Shown here in pieces: positions 1 to 13,560 of a stretch of DNA of 64,000 nt (position 1 is its first letter; every line of letters begins with the position of its first letter). The stretch is from Vespa crabro (Eukaryota; Arthropoda; Insecta; Hymenoptera; Vespidae), in assembly GCF_910589235.1 (NCBI RefSeq), contig NC_060966.1, forward strand, positions 1,922,001 to 1,986,000, in the 5' to 3' direction. The position numbers and the translations under genes were made by a program. The notes beneath the pieces are model-generated. The model searched no databases. It was not told where the DNA came from and worked only from the letters and a program-made list of their open reading frames with translations.

Positions 1-1240
1 ACAATAGTAACGAATATAACGATAATAATGATAATAGAGATAATAATTATAAAAATAATAAAGTGATTAAAAATAATACCAATAATAACGGTAATAATAA
101 TAATAATAATAACAACAATAACAATAAAAATGATAATAATAATAATAACGATAGGAATAATAATAATAACAATAATAATAATATGAACAGTAAAATCGAT
201 ATTAAGGATAATAATAATAACAATAATAAAAATATGAACAGTAAAATCGATATTAAGGATAATAATAATAACAATAAATACATTATTAATGACACTAATA
301 GTAATAATAATAAAGTTTATATCAATTATAATGATTTTAAAGGTAATAACGATAATATCGATAATACTAATAACAATAATAACGACTACAACGATAATAA
401 CGATAATAAGGGTTATAACAATGATAATAATTAAAATAATAACGATAATTATAATAATAATGGTAATAACGGTACTAACGAAGATAAGGAAAAAATCTAT
501 AATCTCTATAGCAATAATAACGATAATAACGATAATATTAATTATAATAATAATAACAATAATAAAGTTAATAACTATAATAATAATAATAAAAATTACA
601 ATAATTATGATTATAACGATATTAACGTTTATAATAATAACAATAATAACGATAATAACGATAATAATAATAATAATAGCACAATAATAATCCTAATAAG
701 AATAAAATTAATAACGTTAATAATAATTACAATTATAACGATAATAACGATAATAACGATAATAACGATAATAGCGATAATAATAATAATACTAATAAAT
801 ATAACAACGACATTAACGATAATAACGATAATCATGGTAATAACGATAATAATAATAACGATAATGACGACAATAGTAATAATAAGTATAAGGATAATAA
901 CGATAATAACGATAACAATGATAATAATAATAACAATAATACGTTAATAATGATAATAAGGATAATAATAATAATAATAATAACAATATTAACGATAAAA
1001 ACAATAATAGTAATAACAAATGTATCGATAATAACATAATGAACATAATAATAATAACAATAATAACGATAACAACAATAAAAACGATAATAAAGATAAT
1101 AAAGACAATAATAATAATAACAATAACAATAACAATTACGATTATAATGATAATAACAATAATAATATTAATAATAATAACAATAGTAATGATAATAACG
1201 ATAATAAAGATAATAATAGTAGTATTAATAACAATAATAT
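1..1240 (-). repeat. TTATTATCG satellite, reverse orientation (block 1)
   Basis: This stretch holds only the AT-rich triplet satellite, reading CGATAATAA or AATAACGAT on the plus strand. Variants include AATAATAAC, AATAGTAAT and GATATTAACG. No gene-like region is present. The Asn/Asp-rich and Ile/Leu-rich open frames are by-products of the three-triplet unit. The right half, from about 650, is recognisable as the reverse complement of 43046-43600: both carry a TATCGATACATTTG stretch (here reversed, at 1017-1030) at a similar distance from the orientation switch. Confidence 0.9.
183..284. repeat. 51-bp tandem duplication inside satellite
   Basis: The segment starting ATGAACAGTAAAATCGATAT at 183 recurs at 234 with the same following bases (ATTAAGGATAATAATAATAA). 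The period is 51 bp, or 17 triplets. It is a recent local duplication that keeps the triplet phase of the array. Confidence 0.85.
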
Positions 1241-1290
1241 AGTATTTATATATAGTTTATATATATTTATTGTTACAACTATGACCTTTA
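1230..1290. other. Satellite orientation switch 1
   Basis: Here the array changes from the AATAACG to the TTATTATCG reading on the plus strand. The spacer is nearly pure A/T (TATATATAGTTTATATATAT, partly self-complementary) and is followed by TTACAACTATGACCTTTATT. The reverse complement of this whole spacer is found at about 42970-43045, so the two switches are inverted copies of one junction. Confidence 0.85.
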
Positions 1291-1849
1291 TTATTATTAT
1301 TATTATTATCGTTATTATCGTTATTATTGTTATTATCGTTATCATTGTTAATATTGTAATTATTACTGTTATTATTATCGTTATTATCTTTAATATCGTC
1401 ATTTTTATTACTATTATTATAATTGTCGATATTATCTTTATTTACGTTATTATCGTTATTATTATTATCTTTATTATCGTTATTATCGGTATTACCATTA
1501 ATATCGTTATTATCTTTATTATTAGAAATATTATTATCGCTATTATTGTTATTATCATCATTATTATTATGGTTATTACCGTTATTATCGATATTATTGC
1601 TATTATTATTATTATTGTTATCGATATTAACAATAATAATATCATAATTATTATCGATATTCTCGTTATTATCCTTATTTCTATTATCATAAACAGAGTT
1701 ATTATCGTTATTATCGATATTATTATTATCGTTATTATCGTTAATAATGCTATTATTATTACCGATATAATCGTAATTATAGTTGTTATTTTTAATGTTA
1801 TCATCGTTATTATCATTATTATCCTTATTATTATTATTTTCATTCTTCT

Positions 1850-2720
1850 CGTCATTATTGTTATCATTATTATCTTGATTAACGTTAACATCAATGTCAT
1901 CTACATTATTCTTATTTATAATATCGATTTTATCATTTATATCGTTACTATTATTATTACTGTTATCGCTATTATCGATATTATTATGATCGTTATTATC
2001 GTTGTTATCGTCATTATTGTTATTGCTGATATTATTATTGTCGATATTATCGTTAATATTGTTATTAGTATAATCGATATTATCGTTAATATCATTAATA
2101 GTATAATCGCTATTATCGTTATTATCGTTATCATCGTTGATATCGTTATTATCCTTATCAATATAATTAGTATTATTGTTATTATCGTTATTATCTTTAT
2201 TAATGTTATTATTATTGTCGGTGTCACCGTTATAATTCTTACTTTCGTTATTATTATTGTTACTATTAATGTTATTATTGTTGATATCGTTATTATCTTT
2301 ATTATCTTAATTATTATTATTATCACTATTATTATTATCATTATTATCGTTATTATCTTTGATACCGTTATTATCATCATTATCCTTATAATTATTATCT
2401 GTATTATCGTTATTGTCGTTATTATTATTATTACTCTTGCGTTATTATCGTTAATATTATAATCGTTAAAATATTATAATCGTTAATATAATAATCGTTA
2501 TTATTCGTTATAATATATTATCGTCAATAATGTTATTATTATAATTAATATAATTAATGGTACTATTGTTGTTATTATCGTTATTGCCGTTATTATTATT
2601 ATTATTTTTTCTTTACGATCGTTATTATAGTTAATATCGTTATTAACGTTATTATCTTTATTATTATTCGCGTAATTATCGTTATTATTGTTATTATTAT
2701 TGAAATTATTATTATTACCA
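1850..2720. repeat. Inverted segmental repeat, left arm
   Basis: Distinctive satellite variants here match the reverse complement of 29070-30020. Examples are GTCATCTACATTATTCTTAT near 1890, CTTGCGTTATTATCG near 2436, AATGGTACTATTGTTG near 2554 and ATTATTTTTTCTTTACG near 2600. The partner carries the same landmarks in reverse order and orientation. The arm limits are approximate because the repeat background is so uniform. Confidence 0.75.
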
Positions 2721-2764
2721 TTATTATCGTTATTATTGTTTTATTATTGAAATTATTATTATTA

Positions 2765-2767
<3 letters not shown>

Positions 2768-2811
<44 letters not shown>
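2768..2811. repeat. Pure (TTA)n tract
   Basis: About 44 bp of uninterrupted TTA triplets within the satellite, consistent with replication slippage at the triplet level. Confidence 0.9.
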
Positions 2812-2813
<2 letters not shown>

Positions 2814-5800
2814 TATTATTATTATTATTATTATCGTTATTGTCGTTATTAATATTAATGTTATTATCGTTGTTATCGTTATTATTGTTATTTTCTTTAA
2901 TATTATTATCGTTTCTATCGTTATTATCGTTATTAACGTTATTATTTTTTTATTATTATCTTTATTTTTGTTATTATTTTTACTTTCAATATCGTTATTA
3001 TCGTTATTATTGTTATTATTGCTATTATTATCATTATTATAATCATCATTACCATTATTGTTTTTACTATCGATATTATTATTATTATTATTATTATCGT
3101 TATTTTCATTGTTATGATTATCGATATTATCGTTATGATCATTATTATTGTTATTTTTATTATTATTATTATCGATATTATTGTAATTATTTTTAATATT
3201 ATTATCGATATTATCGTTATTATTGTTATTATTATTACCGTTAAAATCGTTTTTATCGTTACTATTGTTCTTACTGTTATTAATACTACTATTACTATCC
3301 TTATTATCGTTATAATAGTTATTACTCTTAATATTGTTATTATTACTTCTATTATTATCGTTATTGTCTTTATTATCGCTGTTATTATCCTCATTATCGT
3401 TAATATCGTTAATAACGCTATTATCTTTATTTTTATTATTATTATTAATATCGTTAATATCTTTATTATCGTTATTATTATTATTATTATTGTCGTTAAT
3501 ATCATTATTATTGTTATCGTCATAATCGTTATTATCGTTATTATTGTTCTTATTTTTAACATTACCACTATTATTATCGTTATATTCGTTGTAATCGTTA
3601 TTATCGTTATTATAATTATTACTATTGTGGTTATTATCGTTAATATTATAATTGTTATTATCGTAATTATCTTTATTAATATTATTAATGTTGTCGTAAT
3701 TATCGTTAATATTATTATCGTTATTATCTGTATTATCATTATTTTTGATGTTATTAATATTATTATTTCGTTATTAAAGTTATTACTATATTCGTTGTTA
3801 TCGATGTTATCGTTATTGTAGTTATTATTATTCTTGTTATTATCGTCGTAAACTATAATATTATTATTATCATTATTATTATTATCATTATTATCGTTAT
3901 TATCTTTAGTATTGCTATTATTATGATAATAATTATCGTTATTAAAATTATTATCATTATTATCATTAATATTCTTATTATTATTATCGATATTATCGTT
4001 GTTATTATAATTATTATTATCTTCATTAACATTTTCATTATTATTATTATTATTGCTATTATTGTTTAAACGTTATTATTATTGTTATTATCGTAATTAT
4101 CGTTATTATTAGTATTATAATTATCATTAATATTGTCATTATTATTATCGTTGTCAACGTTATTACATTTACCTTCGCTATTTTTATTATTATTAGTATT
4201 TTTATTATTATCGTTATTATCGTTATTATCGGTTTTATCGATATTATAGTTGTGATGATTATCGTTATTATCGTTATTATCGTTATTTTTATTATTAATA
4301 TTGTTATTATTATCGTTATTATTATTTTCTTTATTATCTTCATTATCGTTATTAGTGTTATTATTCCTAATCTTATTATCGTTATTAAACTACTATCGTT
4401 ATTATTATTATCGTTATTATCCTTATTACCATTATTACTACCGTCGTTATCATTATTACTGAAATCGTTATTCTCAATATTATCGATATTATCGTTATTA
4501 TTATTATTACTACTATTATTATTGTTATCGATATTATTGTTATTATCGTTATTATTATTATCGTTATTATTGTAATTATCATTATTATCATCATTATTAT
4601 AATCTGTACTATCGTTATTAGCGTTATTATCGTAATTATTATTATTAATAATGTCATTATTATCGTTATTATTATTATTATTTTTATTATTAGAAATATA
4701 ATCGTAATTACCGTTATTATTATTATTACTGCTACAGTTATTATCGTAATTATCTTTATTATTGTTATTAATATTTTAATTAATATCGTTATTATATTTA
4801 TTAGTTTTATAAACATAATCTATCTTATCTTTATTATCGATATTATCTTTATTATAGTTATTAGTGTCATTTTGAATACTATTATTATCGTTATTATTGT
4901 TATTATTGTTATTACTATTATTATTATTATTGTTAGTATCGTTATTATCGTTATTATCGCTAATATTTTTATTATTATTATCATCAGTAATGTTAATATC
5001 GTTAATAACGTTATTATTATTATTATTATCATTATTATCGTTATAATTTTTATTATTATTATCGTTATTATCTTTATTAATGTTAGTATTATTATAGTTT
5101 TTACTTTGTTATAAATATTATTAGACTTACTGTCGTTATGGTTGTTATTATAGTTATTATTGTTTTTATTATTATCGTAATTATCGTCATTATCTTTATT
5201 ATTGTTATTATTATTAACGTAAATATCGTTATTATAGATATCATTATTATAATTATTATCGCTATTATCATTATCATTATATTTATCGTTATTATTGTAA
5301 TTATTATTAATATTACTATCGTTAATATTGTTATTATTGTTTTTCTTATTATTATTATTACAGTTATTATCGTAATTATTTTTATTATTGTTATTATTAT
5401 TATTTTTTATATCGTTTTATATTTATTCTTGTTATAATTATAATCGTTATTATCTGTATTATCGATCATAACTTTATTATTGATATTAGTGTTATTATTT
5501 TTACTATTATTATCATTATTATAGATTTTATTATTATTATCGTTATTATCGTTATTATCGTTATTATCCTTTTTATTGTTATTACTATTATTATTATTAT
5601 CGTTATTATCGGTAATAACGTTATTATCTTTACTACTATTATTGTTATCGATATTATCGTTATTATCATTATTATTATTTTTACTAATGTCTTTTCTATC
5701 GTTGTTATTATTATCGGCCTTATCTTTTAAAGTTATTATTATTGTTATCGTTATTATCGATATTATCGTTTTAATTGTTATTATTGTTATAATTACTACT

Positions 5801-5827
5801 ATTATTATCGCTGTTATCGTTATTGTC

Positions 5828-5829
<2 letters not shown>

Positions 5830-5880
<51 letters not shown>
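5830..5880. repeat. Pure (TTA)n tract
   Basis: About 51 bp of uninterrupted TTA triplets, ending at a TGG variant at 5880-5882. One of the longest pure runs in block 2. Confidence 0.9.
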
Positions 5881-8039
5881 GGTTATTATCGTTTTATTCG
5901 TTACTATTATTATTATTATTATTATCGTAATTATCGTAATTATCATAATTATCTGTATTATCTTTATTATTATTATTGTTATTATCGTCGTTAATATCGT
6001 AATTATCGTTCTTATTATTATTGTTATTATCGTTATTATTATTATTATTGCTATTATCGTTATTATCGTTATTTTTGTTTATATCGATATTATTATTATT
6101 ACCATAATCGTTATATTTGTTATCATTAATTTCATTATTATCGTTATCGTCGTTAATATCATTGTTATTATTTTTACTATTGTCGTTATTATCGTTATTA
6201 TTTTTATGGATAATACGATTATTATTGTTATTCGTGTCATTATTATATTAATTATTATCCATTTTATTGTTCCTATTGTTATTATTTTTATCGAAATTAT
6301 TGTTGTAATCGTTAATATTACAACTTTTATTATTCTTATAATTGTTATTATTGTTATTATTGTTATTATTATGATCGTTATTATCGTTAACTACATTATT
6401 ATCTTTATTGGTTTTAATATTATTATCGCTATTTTCGTTATTATCTTTATTATTGTTAATATTATTATCGTTATTATCGTTAATGTCGTTCTTGTCGTTA
6501 TTATTCTTACTATTGTTATTATTAGTATTATTATTATGGATGTATTCGTTAATATTGTTATTAATTTTATTAGTATTATCGTTATTATCATTATTATGGT
6601 TATTATTATTATTAATACTATCATTTGTAATATTATTATCGTTTTTATTGTTAATATTATTATTATTGCTATTGTCGATATTATCGTTATTATTGTTACC
6701 GATATTATCTTCATAATCATTATTCTTGTTCTCATTATTATTATTATTATTACCGATATTATCTTTATTATCGTTAATATCGTTATTGTAGTTGTATTGT
6801 TATTATTATTATGGCTATTATATTTAATATAGCATTTATCTTTATTATTAATATAAATATTACCGATATTATCGTAATTATTGTTATTATCGTTATTATA
6901 CTAAATATCGTATTAGTTATTTTTATTATTATTATTATTGTGGCTTTATCATTAATATCGTTATTATTATTAGTACTATTAAAGTTATTATCGTTATTTT
7001 TTATTTTTATTATCTTAATGATGGTTATTATTGTTATTATTATTATTTTTATTAATATCGTTATTATCGTTCTTATTGTTGTTGTCGTTATTATCGTAAT
7101 TATCGTTATTGTTATTATTTTTATTATTGTTATGTTCGATATTATTAATATTAATATTATTATTTTATCGTTATTATCATTATTATCGATAATATCGCTA
7201 TTATCATTATTATTATTTTCGTTATTACCTTTAATAACGTTATTATCATTATTATTGTTGTTTTTTTATTGTGGCTTAATTGCTATTGTCGTTATTCTTG
7301 TTATTAATATTATTGTTATTTTCGTTATTATTGTTACCATTATTACTATTATTATCGATATTATGATTATTATCGTTATTATTGTTATTACTATACTTAT
7401 TGTTGTCATTAATATCTTTTTTAACCTTATTATTGTTATTATTGTTTTTATTACTACGATTATTGTGGTTATTATCATTTATGTTGTTATTATTACTAAT
7501 ATTAATATTAATATTATCGTTATTAACTTTATTTTCGTTATTATTATTATTACTATTATCGTTAATATAGTTATTTTTTATCGTTGTTATCGTAATCATC
7601 GTTATTATTGTTATTACTTTTATTATTATTAATATCGTTATTATCGAACTTATTGTTGATATTATAATCGATATTATCTTTTTATATCGTTATTATTGTT
7701 ATCACCATTATCGTTATTATCGTTATTATCGTTATTATCGTTATTATCTTTTTTACTGCTTTTATTATTATTATGGTTATTATCCTGATTATTATTATTA
7801 CTATTACCATTATTATCATTATTACAGTTATTATCGTTATTATCGTTGTTATTATTATTATTATTAATATTAATATTATTGTCATTATTATCGCATTATC
7901 GTTATAATTATTATTATGCATTTTATCATTATTATCTTTATTATCGATATAAACGTTATTATTATTATTATGCTCGTTATTAACATTGTTACAGTTATCA
8001 TCGTTATTGTTACAATTATTATAGTTTTTAACGTTATTA

Positions 8040-8041
<2 letters not shown>

Positions 8042-8086
<45 letters not shown>
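8042..8086. repeat. Pure (TTA)n tract
   Basis: About 45 bp of uninterrupted triplets ending at TTGTCG. Confidence 0.9.
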
Positions 8087-8325
8087 GTCGTTAATATTAG
8101 TATTATCATTATTATCGTTATTATCATTATTAACGTTATTATTATTAATATAATTGTTATTATCGTTATTATCATTATTGTTGCTATTATTATTATTTTT
8201 ATTATCGGTATTGTTATTTTTATTCTTATAATTATTGTCGTTATAATTATTATTATTACTATCGTTATAATTGTTATTATTTTTATTAGTATTATTATTA
8301 CTGCTATTATTATCGTCATAATAGC

Positions 8326-8376
<51 letters not shown>

Positions 8377-10655
8377 CCTTATTTATGGTTATTATCCTTA
8401 TTGTTGTAATTATTCATATTGATATTATCCTTATTATGGTTATTATTATTATTACTATTAACGTTATCATCATTTATGTCGTCTTTTCGCTATTATTATT
8501 ACAGTTATTATCGTTCTTACCGATAATGTCGCTTAAATCTTTATTCTTATTTTTATTATTATCGTTATTATTGTTATTATTATTGTCGTTATTATCGTTA
8601 ATATCGTTAATATCGCAATTATTATTTTTATTACTTCGTTATTATCGTTAATATTGATATTATTATTATTTCCATTATGATTATTATAGTTATTATTAAT
8701 ATCGTTTATTTCGTTACTTTCGTTATTATTATTATTACTATTATCGTTATTGTCGTTGTTATTATTAATGTTATTATCATTATTACCGTTATTATTGTTA
8801 TTATTATTATTATTATCGATATTATCGTTATAAATGTTATTATTATTATCAATATTATTGTTATTATCGTTATGATTATTATCGTTAATATCGTTATTAT
8901 TGTTAATATTGTTATAACTGTTATTTTTATTACTATTATAATCGCTTTTATCCTTATTATCGTTATTATTACTATTATTATTATCGTTATTATCGTTATT
9001 ATTATTATCGTTATCTTCTTTTATATCGTTATTATCTTTATTATTGTTTTCGCTATTATCGTTATTATCGCAATTATCGTAATTATTATTATTGAAATCA
9101 TTATTATTATTAACCTTATTATCGTTATTATCGTTATTATTGATAACACTTTTATTATAATTATTTCCGTTGTTGTTATTAATATCGTTATTATTAATAT
9201 TATTATCATCGTTATTAACGTTACTATTGTTATTATTGTTATTATCGCTACTATTGTTATGGTTATTTTCTTTTTTATCGTTGGTATTATTATTATTATT
9301 ATTTTTATTATTATAATTATTATTACACTTATTATCGTTATTATCATTATTATTATTATTTTTATCGTTATTATCGTTATTAATTTAATCGTTATTATAT
9401 TTACTATCGATATTATTGTTATTATTATTATCGTTATATTCGTTAATATCGTTATTATCTTTATTAGTATTATTGTTATTATCGTTATTATCGTTATTAT
9501 CATTAGTATCGTTATTATAATTTTTTTTATAATTATTATTATCATTATTATCGTTAATATCGTTGTTATCTTTATTATTATTATTATTATTATTGTTATA
9601 ATCGTTATTACCGTTATTAATATAATTTTTGAAATTGTTATTATCGTAATTATTATTAACGTCATTATCGTTATTATTGTTAAAATTGTTATTACTATTA
9701 CTATTTTTTTCTTATTATCGTAATTATTGCATTAGCTATTATCGTTATTATTAGTATTATAATTACCTTTATTAACATCATTATCGTAATTATTGTAATT
9801 ATAATTATCCTTGTCATTATTATTATCTTTATTTTCGATATTATTATCATTACTATTAATGTTATTATCGTTGTTAACGTTTCATTTGTTATTATTCCTT
9901 TCGTTAATATCGCTCTTATTGTTATATTTAATACCGTTTATGTCGTTACTATTGCTGTAATTATTATAATTATTATCACTATTATGATTATTATAGTTAT
10001 TATCGTTCTTTTTCATATTATTATTATCGTTATTATCGATATTATTATTACTGCAATTACCGTTATAATCGGAACTGTTATAATAGTTATTATCGTAATT
10101 ATCGCTACTATTGTTATTAACGTTATTATCGTTATTATTGTTATTATCGTTATTATCCTTATTATTGTTATTATTATATTTATTATCGATATTATTGTTC
10201 ATATTGTTATTATTATTATCGATATTATCGATATTATCGTTATTATTATATAGTTATTATCGTTCTTATTGTTATTATTTTTAATATTGGTATTTCTATT
10301 ATTATTATTATCGTTATAATCGTTATTATCTTTATTATGATTATTATTATTACCGTTATTATTTTTATTATTACAATCGTTTTTATGGATAACATCGTTA
10401 TTATTGTCATTATTATTTTTATAAATATCGATATTATCATTAATATCGTTATTATTATTATCTATGTTATTGTTATTCTCGTTATTATGATTAACGTTAT
10501 TATCGTAGTTATTGTTATTATCGTTATAATTACTATTATTACCATCATTATCGTTATTATTGTTATCGTTATTCTCGTTATTATCGTTAAAATATTAATT
10601 ATTGTTTTTACTATTATTATTATTATAATCGTTATTATCGTTATTATCGTTATTA

Positions 10656-10692
<37 letters not shown>

Positions 10693-10808
10693 GGTTATTA
10701 TCTTTATTATTATATTCCTTGTTATCGTTATTATCGTTATTATTGGTATTATTGTTTTTATTACTAATATTATTTTCGTAATTATCGGTATTATCGTTAT
10801 CATTATTA

Positions 10809-10810
<2 letters not shown>

Positions 10811-10855
<45 letters not shown>
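10811..10855. repeat. Pure (TTA)n tract
   Basis: About 45 bp of uninterrupted triplets ending at TTGTCG, similar in form to the run at 8042. Confidence 0.9.
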
Positions 10856-11454
10856 GTCGTTATTATCTTTGTTATCGTTATGATTATTATTATTGTTGTC
10901 GTTATTATCGTTATTATCTTTATTATTGTTATTATGATTATTATTATTATGGTTATTTTTGATATTATTATAATCGTTATTATCTTTTTTATCGGTTTTA
11001 ATGTTTTCATTATTATTATTATCAATATAATCGTTAAAATTGTTAGTATTATTATCGATATTATCGTTATTATGGTTATTATGATTATCGATATTATCGT
11101 TATTTTTGTTATTATCGTTATTATCGTTATTATTATTATTTTTATCGTAATTATTGTTTTTATCGTTATTATTCATATTATTATTATCGTTGTCACAGTT
11201 ATTGTCTTTATTTTCGATTTTATTGTTATTATTATTATCGTCATTATTGTTATTATTATTATCGTTCTTATCGTTCTTATTGTTATTATTGTTAATGTTT
11301 CAATTATTTTTATTATTATCGTTATTATCGTTATTCTCGTTATTATTTTTATTGTTATTATTTTTATTATTCTTATAATTATTATGGTTACTATCATTAA
11401 TATTTACCTTATTATTATTATTATCGTTTTTATCGTTATTATCGTTATTACTAA

Positions 11455-11733
11455 TCTCTGTGTGGGTGGGGAAGTAGAATACTCTCATAGTACTCCCTGC
11501 TTGTCCTAGGAGGCGACTAAAATGGACTGTGTGATTGGCGTGTGAATGTTCTTGTACGGCTATTCCTATCTTTGTTCTTCTTTTATATCTTTTTCTATAC
11601 TTTCTCTCCCTCTCAAACTTTTTTCCGTTCCTTTCCTTTCCTTTGGTGAGCTTGCCTCCCAATTATTATATTTCTTAAGAAGGATAGTATAGAAATAGTT
11701 AAAAGAGGGCGTGGGAAGGACACCCACGCTACG
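11455..11733 (+). other. R1 copy A 5' UTR
   Basis: This is non-coding sequence from the satellite junction to the ORF1 ATG. It aligns with 58449-58726 of copy B, including GGAGGCGACTAAA, CTTGTACGGCTA, CTTTGTTCTTCTTTTATATC and CCCAATTATTATATTTCTTA. The shared start, close to TTATTACT in both copies, suggests this is the true 5' end of the family and not a random truncation. I see no clear promoter motif; R1-type elements often rely on internal promoters or host read-through. Confidence 0.75.
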
Positions 11734-12891
11734 ATGGTGTCAAGTGATGTTAGGGCAGGCCACCTGCCGTAGTCATCCAGCAACTGCCAGGAGCTTCGTG
11801 TAAGCAGCCTGGCTCCAGCTCTGGATATTACATCAGGAAGAGCACCACAGATTGGCGATCTGGCCTGCGGTGTGTCTATAGCTCCAGGAAGAGTAAGATA
11901 TGAGGGTAGCCACTTGGAGAAGAGACAATTGATTGCCAGGGCCGTTGATAGTACGCGGTTCTCCGGCCTGACATCACCTATCCAGTCTGCGAAGGGGACA
12001 CCACAAGATGGAGAGAGTGAGAAACTCGCTCAAGCGAAAGATCTCCTTGCCGAAATGAAGGAGACTATTACTACGCAACCTAACATTAACAACGCGATTA
12101 AGCATGGGCTCCCAGAACTGGTGGACATCATAGACAGTCTTGAGTTCATTTATAAATCTCGAAAAAAGGTCAATAAGGGAGCGGGGACCCTCGCCCGAGT
12201 TTTTCAGAGCCATTTGACAAATTCTACTACTGATGTCGGCGCAATTAAGAGAGTAGCCACAAGTCCGCCGCAGTTGCCTGAAAAAAGCCTCAAAAGACCG
12301 AGGAAATAGACGACGACGTCCGACGCCACCAAGTGGACGGTGGTCGAGAAGAAGAGGAAAAATAATCAGAATCCAGCGAAGAAGGCGACGAAACACTATC
12401 CTAGATCTGCGCTGGAGATACGGGACTGCGATTGCTGCACGTCGTTGGTGGAATTCGAGGAGGCCCTAATGAGGACCTTGCCAGACTATGCGGGGAAACA
12501 AGAGGTTAAATTGACGAATCCCAACGCGAGACAACAACGCTTGGCCATCGTCAGTCTAAAAGAGGAAGCAGCTGCGAAGCTTTAAAAGGTCGGCCGAGTG
12601 CTGGTCGGCTTCGTCAGCTGAAGGGTCAGCCGAAGAGTAGAAGTAATGCGATGCTATCGCTGTCTCGACTATGGTCACTATAGCACCAAGTGCAAGGGCA
12701 CTAATCGCAGTAAGTTTTGTTATTACTGCGGCGGCACGGGGCACAAGATCAGAGACTGCAAACTCAGGGAGCCTACTTGCTGTTTGTGCTCCAATAGCGT
12801 TGATGAACTTAAGAAGCACTTGACGGGATCAAGGGCCTGCAAAGATTTCCAAGTGGCCCATGCAACAGCCAACAAGAGGAAGACAGGATGA
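11734..12891 (+). pseudogene. R1 copy A ORF1, Gag-like zinc-knuckle protein (broken)
   Basis: This would encode the nucleic-acid-binding ORF1 protein that packages the retrotransposon RNA. ATG at 11734 is in frame with all coding pieces. The C-terminal part has CYRCLDYGHYSTKC (CX2CX4HX4C), CYYCGGTGHKIRDC (CX2CX4HX4C) and a third, longer-spaced Cys/His cluster (CCLC...H...C), the usual three-knuckle arrangement of R1-clade ORF1. Four in-frame stops break it: TAG 11770, TAG 12307, TAA 12583 and TGA 12619. Around 12398 it lacks roughly 290 bp present in copy B (59387-59685). The natural end is TGA at 12889-12891, overlapping the ORF2 ATG by ATGA. The longest clean stretch is 11773-12306, an alpha-helix-like, low-hydrophobicity region. 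Confidence 0.85.
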
Positions 12892-13560
12892 GAGTACTTC
12901 AGGGAAATCTCAATAGGAGCAGGACAGCACACCATCTTCTATCCCAGCTCAGCTCTGAGAAACAAGCTGATATCGTTTTAATCAGCGAACAGTAACAGGA
13001 CAGAACAGGATTAGGAATGTACGCAAACGAATTGGTCACCGCGGCCATCTGTATCCAAGATCCCCGAAATGTACATGTGTCATATCAAGGACCCGGATGC
13101 GGATACGTTTAGGTAAGACAACTCGACGACTTATGTCGGTGTATATCTCACCCCGAACGACCGGATAGACGACTTCCAGACCAAACTGGACGATCTGGAA
13201 CACGCGCTGCGGAAAATGCAAGGGGATCTCATTGTGGCTGGAGACCTCAATGCCAAAGCTCTCGAATGGGGGGAGGCCAGGCCAGACTCCAAAGGAAGAC
13301 GTATCATGGAGTTGGCGTCGAGCTAGAGCTATCAATACTCAACACAGGCTCGACACCAACCTTCCGTAAGTCTGGCTACAAAGAGACGATCCCGGACTAC
13401 TCTCTAGCCAACGAAAACTTGTGCCTAGAGTCGCAGGCTGGCGTGAAAATGAGGATTAAACCGGGAGCGACAATCAGTACATCCTATTCGATGTACACCA
13501 TAGGAGACCAGCCGTGACAAGTGCAGAAAGACCTCTCCGGTGGAACATTGCAAGAATGGA
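12888..13560 (+). pseudogene. R1 copy A ORF2, APE-type endonuclease part (broken)
   Basis: ORF2 starts at ATG 12888 (MRVLQGNLNRSR). This is the start of an apurinic-endonuclease-like domain that nicks the DNA target for target-primed reverse transcription. The early Asn (QGNLN) and the Glu of ISEQ are kept, but TAA at 12993-12995 follows immediately. Later motifs are split between frames: DLNAKALEWGEARP is read from 13243 in another frame, and ELSILNTGST from about 13320 in a third. The SDH histidine motif seen in copy B (GSDHQYILFDV) is destroyed here by indels near 13470-13500. No functional nuclease could be made. Confidence 0.8.

Larger units (their letters stand above)
1286..11454 (+). 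repeat. TTATTATCG satellite, forward orientation (block 2)
   Basis: This is about 10.2 kb of the triplet satellite with no inserted element. TTATTATCG, TTATTATTG, TTATCATTA and TTATTTTTA type units are intermixed irregularly, and pure TTA runs occur at several places. Open frames of up to about 420 codons exist, but their translations are almost entirely Ile/Val or Leu/Ser and have no domain. The segment ~1850-2720 is the inverted counterpart of ~29070-30020. The block ends at 11454, where R1-clade copy A begins. Confidence 0.9.

Noticed and set aside
1281..2462. Very long open frames (up to ~550 codons, for example 1281-2462 and 36498-38162) encoding Ile/Val-rich proteins
   Set aside because: They arise because the repeat unit is three triplets (ATT ATT ATC GTT in one frame), in which stops need several changes. 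Composition is nearly two amino acids, there are no domains, and comparable frames occur on both strands.
12556..12819. Minus-strand open frames inside R1 ORF1 and ORF2 (for example 12556-12819 and 15640-15903)
   Set aside because: These are shadows of the plus-strand element coding regions, with no start context, motif or conservation of their own.
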